DNA from: Geoglobus acetivorans
GTDB taxonomy: Archaea; Halobacteriota; Archaeoglobi; Archaeoglobales; Archaeoglobaceae
DNA length: 64,000 nucleotides
Assembly: GCF_000789255.1 (NCBI RefSeq)
Contig: NZ_CP009552.1
Coordinates: forward strand, 1,240,001-1,304,000
Direction of reading: 5' to 3'
This document shows, one piece after another, positions 42,491 through 49,735 of this stretch. Both the position numbers and the translations under genes were made by a program. Each line of letters starts with the position of its first letter. Position 1 is the stretch's first letter. Under the pieces are notes generated by a model that did no database searches, was not told the origin of the DNA, and saw only the letters and a program-made list of their open reading frames with translations.

Positions 42491-42528
42491 GGCGGCGAAG
42501 CTAAGCTCGACATCACCGCTCCGCCGCC
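42491..42528 (-). promoter_or_regulatory. GC-rich hairpin at the 5' end of the S-layer mRNA
   Basis: On the minus strand GGCGGCGGAGC (42528-42518) pairs with GCTTCGCCGCC (42501-42491), an 11-bp stem with one G-U pair and a 16-nt loop. The probable TATA box TTTAAATAT (42561-42553) puts the transcript start near 42531, so the stem would begin within a few nt of the mRNA 5' end, about 66 nt before the start codon. Such a hairpin could protect the message. The rest of 42562-42796 shows no gene. Confidence 0.55.
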
Positions 42529-42552
42529 ACCTTTTTTTATTACACCATTTCC

Positions 42553-42561
42553 ATATTTAAA
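42553..42561 (-). promoter_or_regulatory. TATA box of the S-layer-like gene
   Basis: TTTAAATAT on the minus strand, preceded by purine-rich AAAAGG as a BRE. It lies about 130 nt upstream of the ATG and about 25 nt before the GC-rich hairpin. Confidence 0.5.
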
Positions 42562-42796
42562 CCTTTTGCTATTTTTTTACAGGAAAAGGGTTAAAACTTG
42601 TAATCAGTTATGGCCATGGATTGGTGGCCGGGTTGTGATGATGGATTGGAAGTTGCACAATCACCGCCGCACACAACATCCATCCACAGTGTCCCGGAAC
42701 CATGTGCAATGTTCCGTGTGCTTGGGACAGAGAGAAGATATATATTACATTATAGTCCATTAAAAATTAAAGACCGGGAGAAAATGACATGACAGG

Positions 42797-43219
42797 TCAC
42801 GTTTCCTTGGCAACAACATAAACCGTGTATTTACCAGGCTGAGCATCATCGTCCATACTTATGTGAATGTTGATCTCCACCTCTGCTGGACTGTTCTCAC
42901 TCCCCGCTGGAATCACAAGCCTGTTGGAAGAGGTGATTGCATTTCCATAGATGTCGTGAACACTGACATCCACCGCTTTCGGGTCGGGACCTTCTACAAC
43001 GAAATCAAAGTAAATGCTCTTCTCATCGCCGTAATTCTTTATCTTAAGATTTTTCACGTATCTGGCTCCACCACATATCTCCGCCGAAAAGGACTGCTGC
43101 GACAGCTCTATCTGACTCTCCTGGACTTCAATATTCCCCTCCACGGTGAAGTAATAGATGGATGCGGCCGTTACTCCGAGCAACAATACCAGCAGTGCAG
43201 GTAACAAAATCTTCTTCAT
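42797..43219 (-). CDS. Small exported protein, unknown
   Basis: A 140-residue protein with an N-terminal hydrophobic segment (about 3-24) and one Ig-like beta domain (YVKNLKIKNYGDEKSIYFDF ... GKYTVYVVAKE), reminiscent of NEW3/fn3-type domains. A single cysteine (EICGG). It sits between the S-layer-like gene and the coiled-coil membrane protein, each separately spaced, so it probably has its own promoter. A perfect palindrome AAATTTCGAAATTT lies 30 nt upstream. Function unknown; an envelope accessory is the simplest guess. Confidence 0.65.
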   Translation of the reverse strand: MKKILLPALLVLLLGVTAASIYYFTVEGNIEVQESQIELSQQSFSAEICGGARYVKNLKIKNYGDEKSIYFDFVVEGPDPKAVDVSVHDIYGNAITSSNRLVIPAGSENSPAEVEINIHISMDDDAQPGKYTVYVVAKET

Positions 43220-43248
43220 GCACGCTCAGGAAATGCTAATAAATAAAA

Positions 43249-43262
43249 AAATTTCGAAATTT
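43249..43262. promoter_or_regulatory. 14-bp perfect palindrome upstream of the 42797 gene
   Basis: AAATTTCGAAATTT reads the same on both strands and abuts the TATA-like ATTTATTTATTAG before the ATG at 43219, so a bound protein would block TFB access. The rest of the 43220-43475 gap holds a T-rich terminator for the next gene (around 43450-43470) and nothing else recognised. Confidence 0.35.
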
Positions 43263-43475
43263 AGTTTTTGTTAAAACATCAATCGATAGGATACCTGTAA
43301 ACACGCAAAACCGAAAGAACTGAAAAACTCTCACAATCGTTTTGGATTGCAGAACAACCGGCTCTTCATGGAAAAAGGCCTCTGCAGAAAAACGTGGAAG
43401 CCGGGAGCGAAATTGCCGGGATCAGACCAGCTCCACCATAATAGCTGTGGAAAAAGTGAAAAAACTGGAACGAAA

Positions 43476-44732
43476 CTATTTCAGCTCGTCCCACTTTCTT
43501 TTTTTCATGTACTTTTTAAAGCCTTTATAACCGGCAAAGCCAGCAGCGATTAGGACTACTGCACCCCCTCCATACATCAGAATTCTCCCGCTGTTCTCGC
43601 TGAGCCATCCAGAGATACCTGAAAACCACTCACCAATCTGCTCCGAAATCGATGGGCCTTCTGGCTGAGGTGTGGGCGTTGCAGCTGGGGTTGAGGTGGG
43701 CGTCTCCTCTACGGGAAGCTGAGAAATCAGAGAGTTGATTGCATCAATCTCCATGTCTACGTCGGTCTTTACCTTCTCGAGGGTTGTTTCAGCGTCATCG
43801 TAAAGGTTGTTGCTGAGATAATCATCAGCCTGTGAGAGCCTGGCCTTCAGGTCAGAATAGCTCCTCTTGAATTCCTCCAGCTTTATCTCGTAATCAAGGG
43901 TTTGCTCTCCCCTGGATTTCAACTGCTGAATCCTTATCTCAAGTCCAGTCATTTTCTCAAGCATGATATCGAGCTTCTGAGACACCACATCTCTCAAAAG
44001 CTCCACTTCAACTTTTCTAAGCATATTCTGGGCTTCATTTAGGAGGTTTTCCGCCTCTCCGAGAGTTGTATTCGCATCACCGTACTTTCCATTGCTGAAA
44101 TAATCCTTACCCTCGTCCAGCTTGGCCTTTGCGGAGTTCAGTTTTGATTTTATTTCTCCCACCTTCGCACCTCTGTCCTCGAGACTTGACGCCTTGCCCT
44201 CAAGCTCCGAATACCTGTTTTCAAGCTGCTGGATGTAGGAATTAAAAAGCCCCTTGTTAACGACCTTTATCACAACCGGTGGAACGGCATTACTCTCAGC
44301 ATCCTGGATGTCAATACCAAGCACAACCACGTTCTGAATTCTCGAATTCACCTCCGGAACAGTACCGGAGACCTCAACCTTTATTCTGTCCAGCCCGAAA
44401 TCCCAGTCACCCACATCCGCTTTGACATAACTCCCTCCCTGCTGAGTTATCGCCCCACCGTCCTTGTACTCGACCATCACCCTAATCAGAGAATTTTCAA
44501 GAGAGGTGTTAAACTCGTAAATCCTGCCATCAATCAGCTCCGCATCATCACTGGTTTTCGGTTCGATTGTTAAATTGAAAGAGATTGCATCGCCGGGAAA
44601 ATAATAATCTTTCAGCTTCGGCTCTATTACCGGTTCGGCAAAATTGTCCTTGGTTATTGTCTCAGCAGCCAGTACCGGGGTTACAGTAATCAGTACTGCC
44701 AGCAATAACATGACAATCAACGCTGACCTCAT
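43476..44732 (-). CDS. Membrane-anchored coiled-coil surface protein
   Basis: A 418-residue exported protein. It has a signal peptide (about 1-22, PVLAAE), a beta-rich domain (~25-150), and long coiled-coil helices (~155-340, with repeated units such as YFSNGKYGDANTTLGEAENLL and YLSNNLYDDAETTLEKVKTDV). A Pro/Thr linker (~350-365), one membrane helix (~385-405) and a Lys-rich cytoplasmic end (KKYMKKRKWDELK) follow. The start is ATG 44732 behind GGGAGGT, not the longer frame. The helical repeats resemble stalk proteins; a spacer between membrane and S-layer is plausible. No PGF motif, so anchoring is by the helix itself. Confidence 0.75.
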   Translation of the reverse strand: MRSALIVMLLLAVLITVTPVLAAETITKDNFAEPVIEPKLKDYYFPGDAISFNLTIEPKTSDDAELIDGRIYEFNTSLENSLIRVMVEYKDGGAITQQGGSYVKADVGDWDFGLDRIKVEVSGTVPEVNSRIQNVVVLGIDIQDAESNAVPPVVIKVVNKGLFNSYIQQLENRYSELEGKASSLEDRGAKVGEIKSKLNSAKAKLDEGKDYFSNGKYGDANTTLGEAENLLNEAQNMLRKVEVELLRDVVSQKLDIMLEKMTGLEIRIQQLKSRGEQTLDYEIKLEEFKRSYSDLKARLSQADDYLSNNLYDDAETTLEKVKTDVDMEIDAINSLISQLPVEETPTSTPAATPTPQPEGPSISEQIGEWFSGISGWLSENSGRILMYGGGAVVLIAAGFAGYKGFKKYMKKRKWDELK

Positions 44733-44849
44733 TGCATTTACCTCCCTGCCTTCAAACAGCAGGGCATTAAATAAATTTTTCCGGTTAAAATTTAACACAG
44801 AAAACGCATGAAGTAACCAGCAGGAATTCAAAAATATGGGAAAAGGGTA

Positions 44850-46286
44850 TTACTCTCCGATTTTCACCCTGTACTTCCTTCCCTCAATCTCGACCTCGTA
44901 CTCACCCCTAACCTCGCCTGCCGGAGCCGGGAATGCCTCCTCGCTGACCTCCCCTTTCAGGAACTTCAGTCCCGTTACAGGGAAAAGTGTGTAGATCAGC
45001 ACATCCTCGTCGCTCGGATTCTCCACCCCGGCCTCGATCAGCTCCTGCCTCCTCTTTTCAAACTCGGGTTCAAGTAAATCGGCCGGCCTTGAGGTGATGG
45101 GTTTCTCATCCCCGAGTATCAGTTTGATTATCTCCTCACTTATCGGTGCGGGTGTCCTTCCGTACATTCCCCTTACGAGGTCCTTGGTTTCCTTGGTAAC
45201 CATCTTGTACCTGCCGAACAGAACATTCAGCACTGCCTGCACACCAACTATCTGGCTCGTTGGGGTTACAAGGGGCGGATAGCCGAGGTCGGCCTGAACC
45301 CTCGGCACCTCCTCAAGAACCTCCTCAAGCCTGTCGAGAGCATTCTGCTCCTCGAGCTGGGAGAGCATGTTCGAAAACATCCCTCCCGGAATCTGATATT
45401 TCAGCACCCTCGTGTCCGGAACCGTTGAAAGCATCTTTATATATCCTGCATACTTTTCCCTCAGCTCGAGCAGGTGTTTTCTCATCTCCATGAGAACGTC
45501 CATGTTGACTCCCGTTTTGAAACCAAGCTCCTCGAGGGCGTAAACAAGAGATTCCGTAGGGGGATGTGATGTCCCGCAGGCCCATGGAGACATGGCTGTG
45601 TCGATCATGTCCGCTCCAGCCTCAGCAGCCTTCAGCATGGTCATCGTCCCCATCCCGCTCGTGTAATGTGAGTGCACGTTAACAGGCAGGCCAACCTCCT
45701 TCTTCAAAGCCTTCACGAGATCGTAAATCGCTTTCGGAGAGAGCATTCCAGCCATGTCCTTTATCACTATTGAATCAACCTCAAGCTCAGCAAGCTCTTT
45801 GGCAGTCTCAACATATTTTTCGAGAGTGTGGACAGGTGAAATCACGTAGCAGATCGATCCCTGGATGTGCTCCGCCCCGTACTTTCTGGCGGCTTTTATT
45901 GAGGTTTCAAGGTTTCTGACATCGTTCAGGGCATCGAATATCCTGAAGAACGAAATTCCATTCTCAACCGCCTTCTGAACGAATTTATCAACAACATCGT
46001 CAGAATAATGTCTGTAACCAACGAGATTCTGCCCTCTCAGAAGCATCTGACAGTGTGTGTCCTTAACGTATTTCCTGACCGTCCTGATCCTCTCCCAGGG
46101 ATTCTCGTTCAGAAATCGATGCATCACATCAAACGTGGCTCCTCCCCACATCTCTATGCTGTAAAAGCCCGCTTCATCAACAAGCTCGAGAATCGGGATC
46201 ATATCTCTTGTTCTCATCCTTGTTGCCGCAAGCGACTGGTGTCCGTCTCTCAGAGACAGATCGATAATCTTAACTTCCTGCACCAT
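44850..46286 (-). CDS. oadA: Oxaloacetate decarboxylase / pyruvate carboxylase carboxyltransferase subunit
   Basis: A 478-residue carboxyltransferase. The TIM barrel shows LRDGHQSLAATRMRT (metal-binding Asp), VIKDMAGMLSP (carbamylated Lys) and VHSHYTSGMGTM (His pair); a helical conserved carboxylase domain follows. The chain stops at YEVEIEGRKYRVKIGE, where a biotin-carrier domain normally begins, so the biotinyl AMKM motif is absent. The start is ATG 46286 behind GGAGGT (46294-46299). It could serve the OadBG pump (25776-27099) or a pyruvate carboxylase; a separate biotin protein would be needed. A TnpB element lies directly upstream. Confidence 0.88.
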   Translation of the reverse strand: MVQEVKIIDLSLRDGHQSLAATRMRTRDMIPILELVDEAGFYSIEMWGGATFDVMHRFLNENPWERIRTVRKYVKDTHCQMLLRGQNLVGYRHYSDDVVDKFVQKAVENGISFFRIFDALNDVRNLETSIKAARKYGAEHIQGSICYVISPVHTLEKYVETAKELAELEVDSIVIKDMAGMLSPKAIYDLVKALKKEVGLPVNVHSHYTSGMGTMTMLKAAEAGADMIDTAMSPWACGTSHPPTESLVYALEELGFKTGVNMDVLMEMRKHLLELREKYAGYIKMLSTVPDTRVLKYQIPGGMFSNMLSQLEEQNALDRLEEVLEEVPRVQADLGYPPLVTPTSQIVGVQAVLNVLFGRYKMVTKETKDLVRGMYGRTPAPISEEIIKLILGDEKPITSRPADLLEPEFEKRRQELIEAGVENPSDEDVLIYTLFPVTGLKFLKGEVSEEAFPAPAGEVRGEYEVEIEGRKYRVKIGE

Positions 46287-46318
46287 ATTCCTTACCTCCA
46301 CGTGAGTTTCGCAGAGCG

Positions 46319-46328
46319 TAATTATTAA
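46319..46328 (-). promoter_or_regulatory. TATA box of oadA
   Basis: TTAATAATTA on the minus strand, about 33 nt before the ATG at 46286. It overlaps the stop codon of the TnpB frame (46325-46327), so the end of tnpB and the promoter of oadA share DNA. Confidence 0.4.
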
Positions 46329-47611
46329 CCTTTACGATTTGTTACAGTGAACTGCCTCGCCCTAACGGACAGGGCTTCGTGAGGAGTTTGGTTGCCAAAA
46401 CTGGCAACCCTTATCCTCACTGGCGGGTTCACGCCGCCACTACTCCCTATCCTTACGGATTCGGGAGCTACTTTTTTTAGTATGTTTAGAGCACCGTTAA
46501 CGTCAGCATTCAAGACGCTACCACATTCTCCGCAAACGTATAATCCTCTATGCTTTCTGTTGTTTCTGTTTATGTCTCCGCAGACTGAACAGGTTTGTGA
46601 TGTGTAGGCTTCATTTACCTCGATATAGTTTATCCCGTAATACTCGCACTTTGTCTTAAGCTTCTGCTTGAACAATCCATAAGGGATGTATTGAAAGTTT
46701 TGATTGTTTATTCTGCCGAGATTAATGTTCTGCTTAATGTCCTTAAGCTCTCCTATCACTACATTCCCGATTCTGTTGCTTAGACAGTATTTGACGATGT
46801 GGCTTACAGCCTGATTCATGAAGTTGTTTATCACATTCTTTCTTTTCCTCAGCAACCACGCAATCTTCCTTCCCATTTTAATTCCCTGCTTGTCGTAAAT
46901 AGACTGCAACTTAGCATTCTCCCTGTTCCACCAGCGGTTGAAAGATTTCAAACCCCTCCCTTCAATGATGAAGGGGGTCCCGCCGGTGGAGATACAGGTG
47001 GCGAAGTTACCCAATCCAAGGTCAATCGCTAAATACTGACCGTAGTCCAAATCCACCCTCTCAGGTTCTACATCATACACATACTCAATCTCAAACCACA
47101 AGGCTTTGTAACGAGGAAGTATTCTCACTTCCTTAATCTTTTTACCAACAACAGTTGAGGGAAGCTTAAACTCCAAATACCGAATGCCAAACTCCTTAGC
47201 AAAGTTTCTGCCAAGGGAGAGTCTAATCTTGTTTCCAATAACCTTGAACATATCCTTCTGAAAAATGCAGACAAAATATCCATCCTTGGGTAAGTATCCC
47301 GGCATCGATACTGGACGATTGAAATTTCCCTTTTTCCTCTCGTTGAGAACATGAAAGAATGAACGCATATTTCTGTCGACGACTTTCATTGTCTGCTGTG
47401 CCACTTGCGATGGGAGTAGCTGATAGTTCTCATTGTGCTTGACCAAGTGGTAAGCTTGCTCGTACGGAAGGTATTTTCCATTGTTGAAGTAGTACTGTCT
47501 CACCGTGTAAAGAGTGAAGTTGTAGAGGTTTTTGGAGAGTCGGGTGAGTATTCTGAGAATTTTGTAGGTTCTCCTGTCGCATCTGATGTGGTTCTTCTGG
47601 GTTAGATACAT
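46325..47611 (-). CDS. tnpB: TnpB-family RNA-guided nuclease (IS200/IS605 OrfB)
   Basis: A 428-residue TnpB. The RuvC residues are intact: Asp197 in AIDLGLGN, Glu288 in VIGELKD and Asp370 in ADVNGA, with the zinc ribbon CSVC...CGEC (341-363). TnpB cuts DNA guided by a right-end RNA and acts with TnpA in IS605 elements; no tnpA is here, so the element is solitary and cannot move by itself. The C-terminal ~45 residues run through the right-end hairpin (46359-46375) and ~22 nt beyond the likely element border. TATA-like elements (TTTATATAGAAAT) precede the start. Confidence 0.92.
   Translation of the reverse strand: MYLTQKNHIRCDRRTYKILRILTRLSKNLYNFTLYTVRQYYFNNGKYLPYEQAYHLVKHNENYQLLPSQVAQQTMKVVDRNMRSFFHVLNERKKGNFNRPVSMPGYLPKDGYFVCIFQKDMFKVIGNKIRLSLGRNFAKEFGIRYLEFKLPSTVVGKKIKEVRILPRYKALWFEIEYVYDVEPERVDLDYGQYLAIDLGLGNFATCISTGGTPFIIEGRGLKSFNRWWNRENAKLQSIYDKQGIKMGRKIAWLLRKRKNVINNFMNQAVSHIVKYCLSNRIGNVVIGELKDIKQNINLGRINNQNFQYIPYGLFKQKLKTKCEYYGINYIEVNEAYTSQTCSVCGDINRNNRKHRGLYVCGECGSVLNADVNGALNILKKVAPESVRIGSSGGVNPPVRIRVASFGNQTPHEALSVRARQFTVTNRKG
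46347..46375 (-). mobile_element. Right end / omega-RNA 3' scaffold of the TnpB element
   Basis: On the minus strand GCCCT-N7-AGGGC (46375-46359) forms a 5-bp hairpin, followed by GAGGCAGTTCAC (46358-46347). This is the usual layout of archaeal IS605-type right ends, a hairpin and then a short TTCAC-like end where the guide begins. The following bases, TGTAACAAATCGTAAAGG, would be the guide and belong to the oadA upstream region. The left end (near 47640-47700) could not be fixed. Confidence 0.55.
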
Positions 47612-47753
47612 CTTATTATCTTTTATATAGAAATAGGTTTAAATGATTTACCCACCGCCTCCCCTTGCGTATCCCCATCATTTGCGGAAAGATCTTGCAA
47701 GCAATGAGAGGATAAATTTTTGGATAACAAAGAGTATTAAACATTAATACGGC

Positions 47754-49106
47754 TTAATACCCCTCCAGAATTGCCTCAAGCATCTCAACAAGCTCTACGG
47801 GGCTTTTTGCAAAAATCAGAATCATCGGTTCTTTTCCGAAATCTCCGAGATGGTATATCACATCGGGCCTTCTGCCTGATTTCTCGATTGCGGTTTGTAT
47901 TCCCCATGGAATGGTCGCACCTTCTCTCCGCTTTACATCCTCTGGCTCATCTCTCCGATCATAGCTGGCCAGCTTTAGGCCTGCGTTCCTGAGTCTCTCC
48001 ATCAGCCTTTCATCATATCTCACATTTATCACAGCCCTGTATTCGGGAAAATGCTGCATGTAGGCAATCAAAGCTCTCGAAAGATGCCTTGAAGCTCCGA
48101 ACTCAAAGCCTGCCGGAATTGCAAGCCTGTTCTTGCCCCTGACAATTCTTCCATCCAGAGAGAGAACATCATCCACGCTTTTGAGATACCTGAAGGGCAT
48201 CGCATACGCAATGTTCATCCCGACCTCGGGGACGATTTTGGTGGCGTTTTCAATCCTTGAGAGCCTTTCAACAGCCTGCCTCATCTCACCGAGCATCTCG
48301 AAGGCCAGTGATTTCCTCTCCATAATCGCCACGGGATTGACTGAATCGCATCCCCTTCCCGCTTTTGCAGAGTATCTTATGCCGAAATCAAGCATCTCCT
48401 TTGCTCTCTCAACCGCCTTAACCAGACCTAGGCCAAGAGCCAAGCCCGCTGCAATGCCAGCCGAGAGCGAACATCCGGTGCCGTGATAGCAGCCTTCAAC
48501 CCTCTGGCTCTCGAACTCGTAAATTTTTCCTCTGTAATAGAGAACGTCTTTTGCCACGGGAGAATTCAGATGCCCTCCCTTGACCAGCACAGCCTCACAC
48601 CCAAATTCACCGCTGATGAATTCTGCAGCATCCATCATCTCCTCCACATTCCTGACCTCTCTTTCAGCAAGAACTCTCACCTCATCGAGATTGGGAGTCA
48701 CGCACATGCTTTCGGGAATGAGCTTTCTCTTCAGCGCCTCTATCGCACCCTTCTCGAGCAAACTCGCCCCGCTCTTTGCAATCATCACCGGATCCAGGAC
48801 AAGCGGGAACCCGTATTCCTTCACAGCCCCGGTCACGCTCTGGATAACCTCCACATTTCCCAGCATCCCTGTTTTTCCGGCATCGATGCCTGAATCCTCA
48901 GCCACAGCCCGAATCTGATCGTAAACAAGCTTTCCTGGAAGTACAAGCGAGTTGCTAACTCCAAAAGTGTTCTGAGCAGTTACTGCAGTTATCGCAGTCG
49001 TTCCATACACACCAAAAGCGGAAAAGGTTTTCAGATCAGCCTGAATTCCCGCCCCCCCAATCGAATCACTTCCCGCAATTGATATCGCCACCCTGACATT
49101 TCTCAT
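47754..49106 (-). CDS. thiDN: Bifunctional HMP-phosphate kinase / thiamine-phosphate synthase
   Basis: A 450-residue ThiD-ThiN fusion. ThiD (about 1-265; AGSDSIGGAGIQADLKTFSA, VLDPVMIAKSG, GCYHGTGCSLSAGIAAGLA) phosphorylates HMP and HMP-P. ThiN (about 275-450; NIAYAMPFRYLKSVDDV, IPAGFEFGASRHLSRA, HLGDFGKEPMILIFA) joins HMP-PP to thiazole phosphate. This fusion is common in archaea lacking ThiE. I start at ATG 49106 (MRNVRVAISIAGSD), which probably is leaderless; the longer start would overlap the divergent mptD gene. No TPP riboswitch is seen. Confidence 0.93.
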   Translation of the reverse strand: MRNVRVAISIAGSDSIGGAGIQADLKTFSAFGVYGTTAITAVTAQNTFGVSNSLVLPGKLVYDQIRAVAEDSGIDAGKTGMLGNVEVIQSVTGAVKEYGFPLVLDPVMIAKSGASLLEKGAIEALKRKLIPESMCVTPNLDEVRVLAEREVRNVEEMMDAAEFISGEFGCEAVLVKGGHLNSPVAKDVLYYRGKIYEFESQRVEGCYHGTGCSLSAGIAAGLALGLGLVKAVERAKEMLDFGIRYSAKAGRGCDSVNPVAIMERKSLAFEMLGEMRQAVERLSRIENATKIVPEVGMNIAYAMPFRYLKSVDDVLSLDGRIVRGKNRLAIPAGFEFGASRHLSRALIAYMQHFPEYRAVINVRYDERLMERLRNAGLKLASYDRRDEPEDVKRREGATIPWGIQTAIEKSGRRPDVIYHLGDFGKEPMILIFAKSPVELVEMLEAILEGY

Positions 49107-49146
49107 ACAGCGAAAATGTGAAAAGGAGAAGATAACATTTTCCTGC

Positions 49147-49473
49147 ATGAAAGAGATTGCTGCATTCGAGGCGGGAATAAAGCTTGGTGCCCTTTTCCAT
49201 CAGTTCATTGGCGCTCCGGTTAGCCACGACAACGCTGAAATTCTTGCAAGAGCTATGGAAAGCTGCATGAAGCTTCAGCCCTACGTCGCTGAGGCGGAGG
49301 TCAGCATAGACAGGGAAAAGCTTGAAGCTGAACTTTCGGGTTTCGGTTACTGCTCGCTGAGCCCCGAAATGCTGAGGGCGAGGGTAAAAGTCAGAATCAG
49401 CGAAGTGGAGGTTGAGGCGGTACTGGAATGGGATGAAGAAAAAAACTACCCGCTCATGAAGCTGGTTCGCTGA
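49147..49473 (+). CDS. mptD: Archaeal dihydroneopterin aldolase
   Basis: A 108-residue member of the archaeal MptD family, which splits 7,8-dihydroneopterin to hydroxymethyl-dihydropterin in tetrahydromethanopterin synthesis. FEAGIKLGALFHQFIGAPVS near the N-terminus carries the conserved Glu and His expected for catalysis. Length matches. Divergent from thiDN, with only 40 nt between starts, and convergent (20-nt overlap) with the small gene at 49454. It supports an H4MPT-based C1 metabolism. Confidence 0.85.
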   Translation: MKEIAAFEAGIKLGALFHQFIGAPVSHDNAEILARAMESCMKLQPYVAEAEVSIDREKLEAELSGFGYCSLSPEMLRARVKVRISEVEVEAVLEWDEEKNYPLMKLVR

Positions 49474-49735
49474 ACTCTATTTCCATGTAGTCCTTCTCGA
49501 GAAATATGGCATTTATTCTCCTGGCCAGCTCAAACCTTATTCTTTCATTCACCCTCTCTGACTCGAAGCCGAGATTTGAGTATATGAAGGCATAGAGAAG
49601 CTGGGAGTTGCTGAAAAAGAGTGCCGGAAACCCGGACTCGAGATATGCATTCAGACCACCGTCTCCCAGCCTCTGCCTGTAACCCCTCTCCTCGAGCCAT
49701 TTTCTGAAGTCGTCGATGCTTGCCTTCAGCCTCAT
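49454..49735 (-). CDS. Small conserved protein of unknown function, coupled to metG
   Basis: A 93-residue soluble protein, mixed helix/strand (IDDFRKWLEERGYRQRLG, FPALFFSNSQLLYAFIYSN, NERIRFELARRINAIFLE). I do not recognise it. Its ATG overlaps the metG stop (ATGA), so it is translated with methionyl-tRNA synthetase. It overlaps the convergent mptD end by 20 nt. No catalytic motif or metal site is evident. Confidence 0.65.
   Translation of the reverse strand: MRLKASIDDFRKWLEERGYRQRLGDGGLNAYLESGFPALFFSNSQLLYAFIYSNLGFESERVNERIRFELARRINAIFLEKDYMEIEFSEPAS

Noticed and set aside
43342-43553. Two short plus-strand frames in the gap before the coiled-coil gene
   Set aside because: They overlap the 3' end and terminator of the minus-strand gene, lack ribosome sites and show no domain.
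49107-49146. TPP riboswitch in front of thiDN
   Set aside because: Only 40 nt separate the divergent starts, too short for a THI element, and no conserved core is present.
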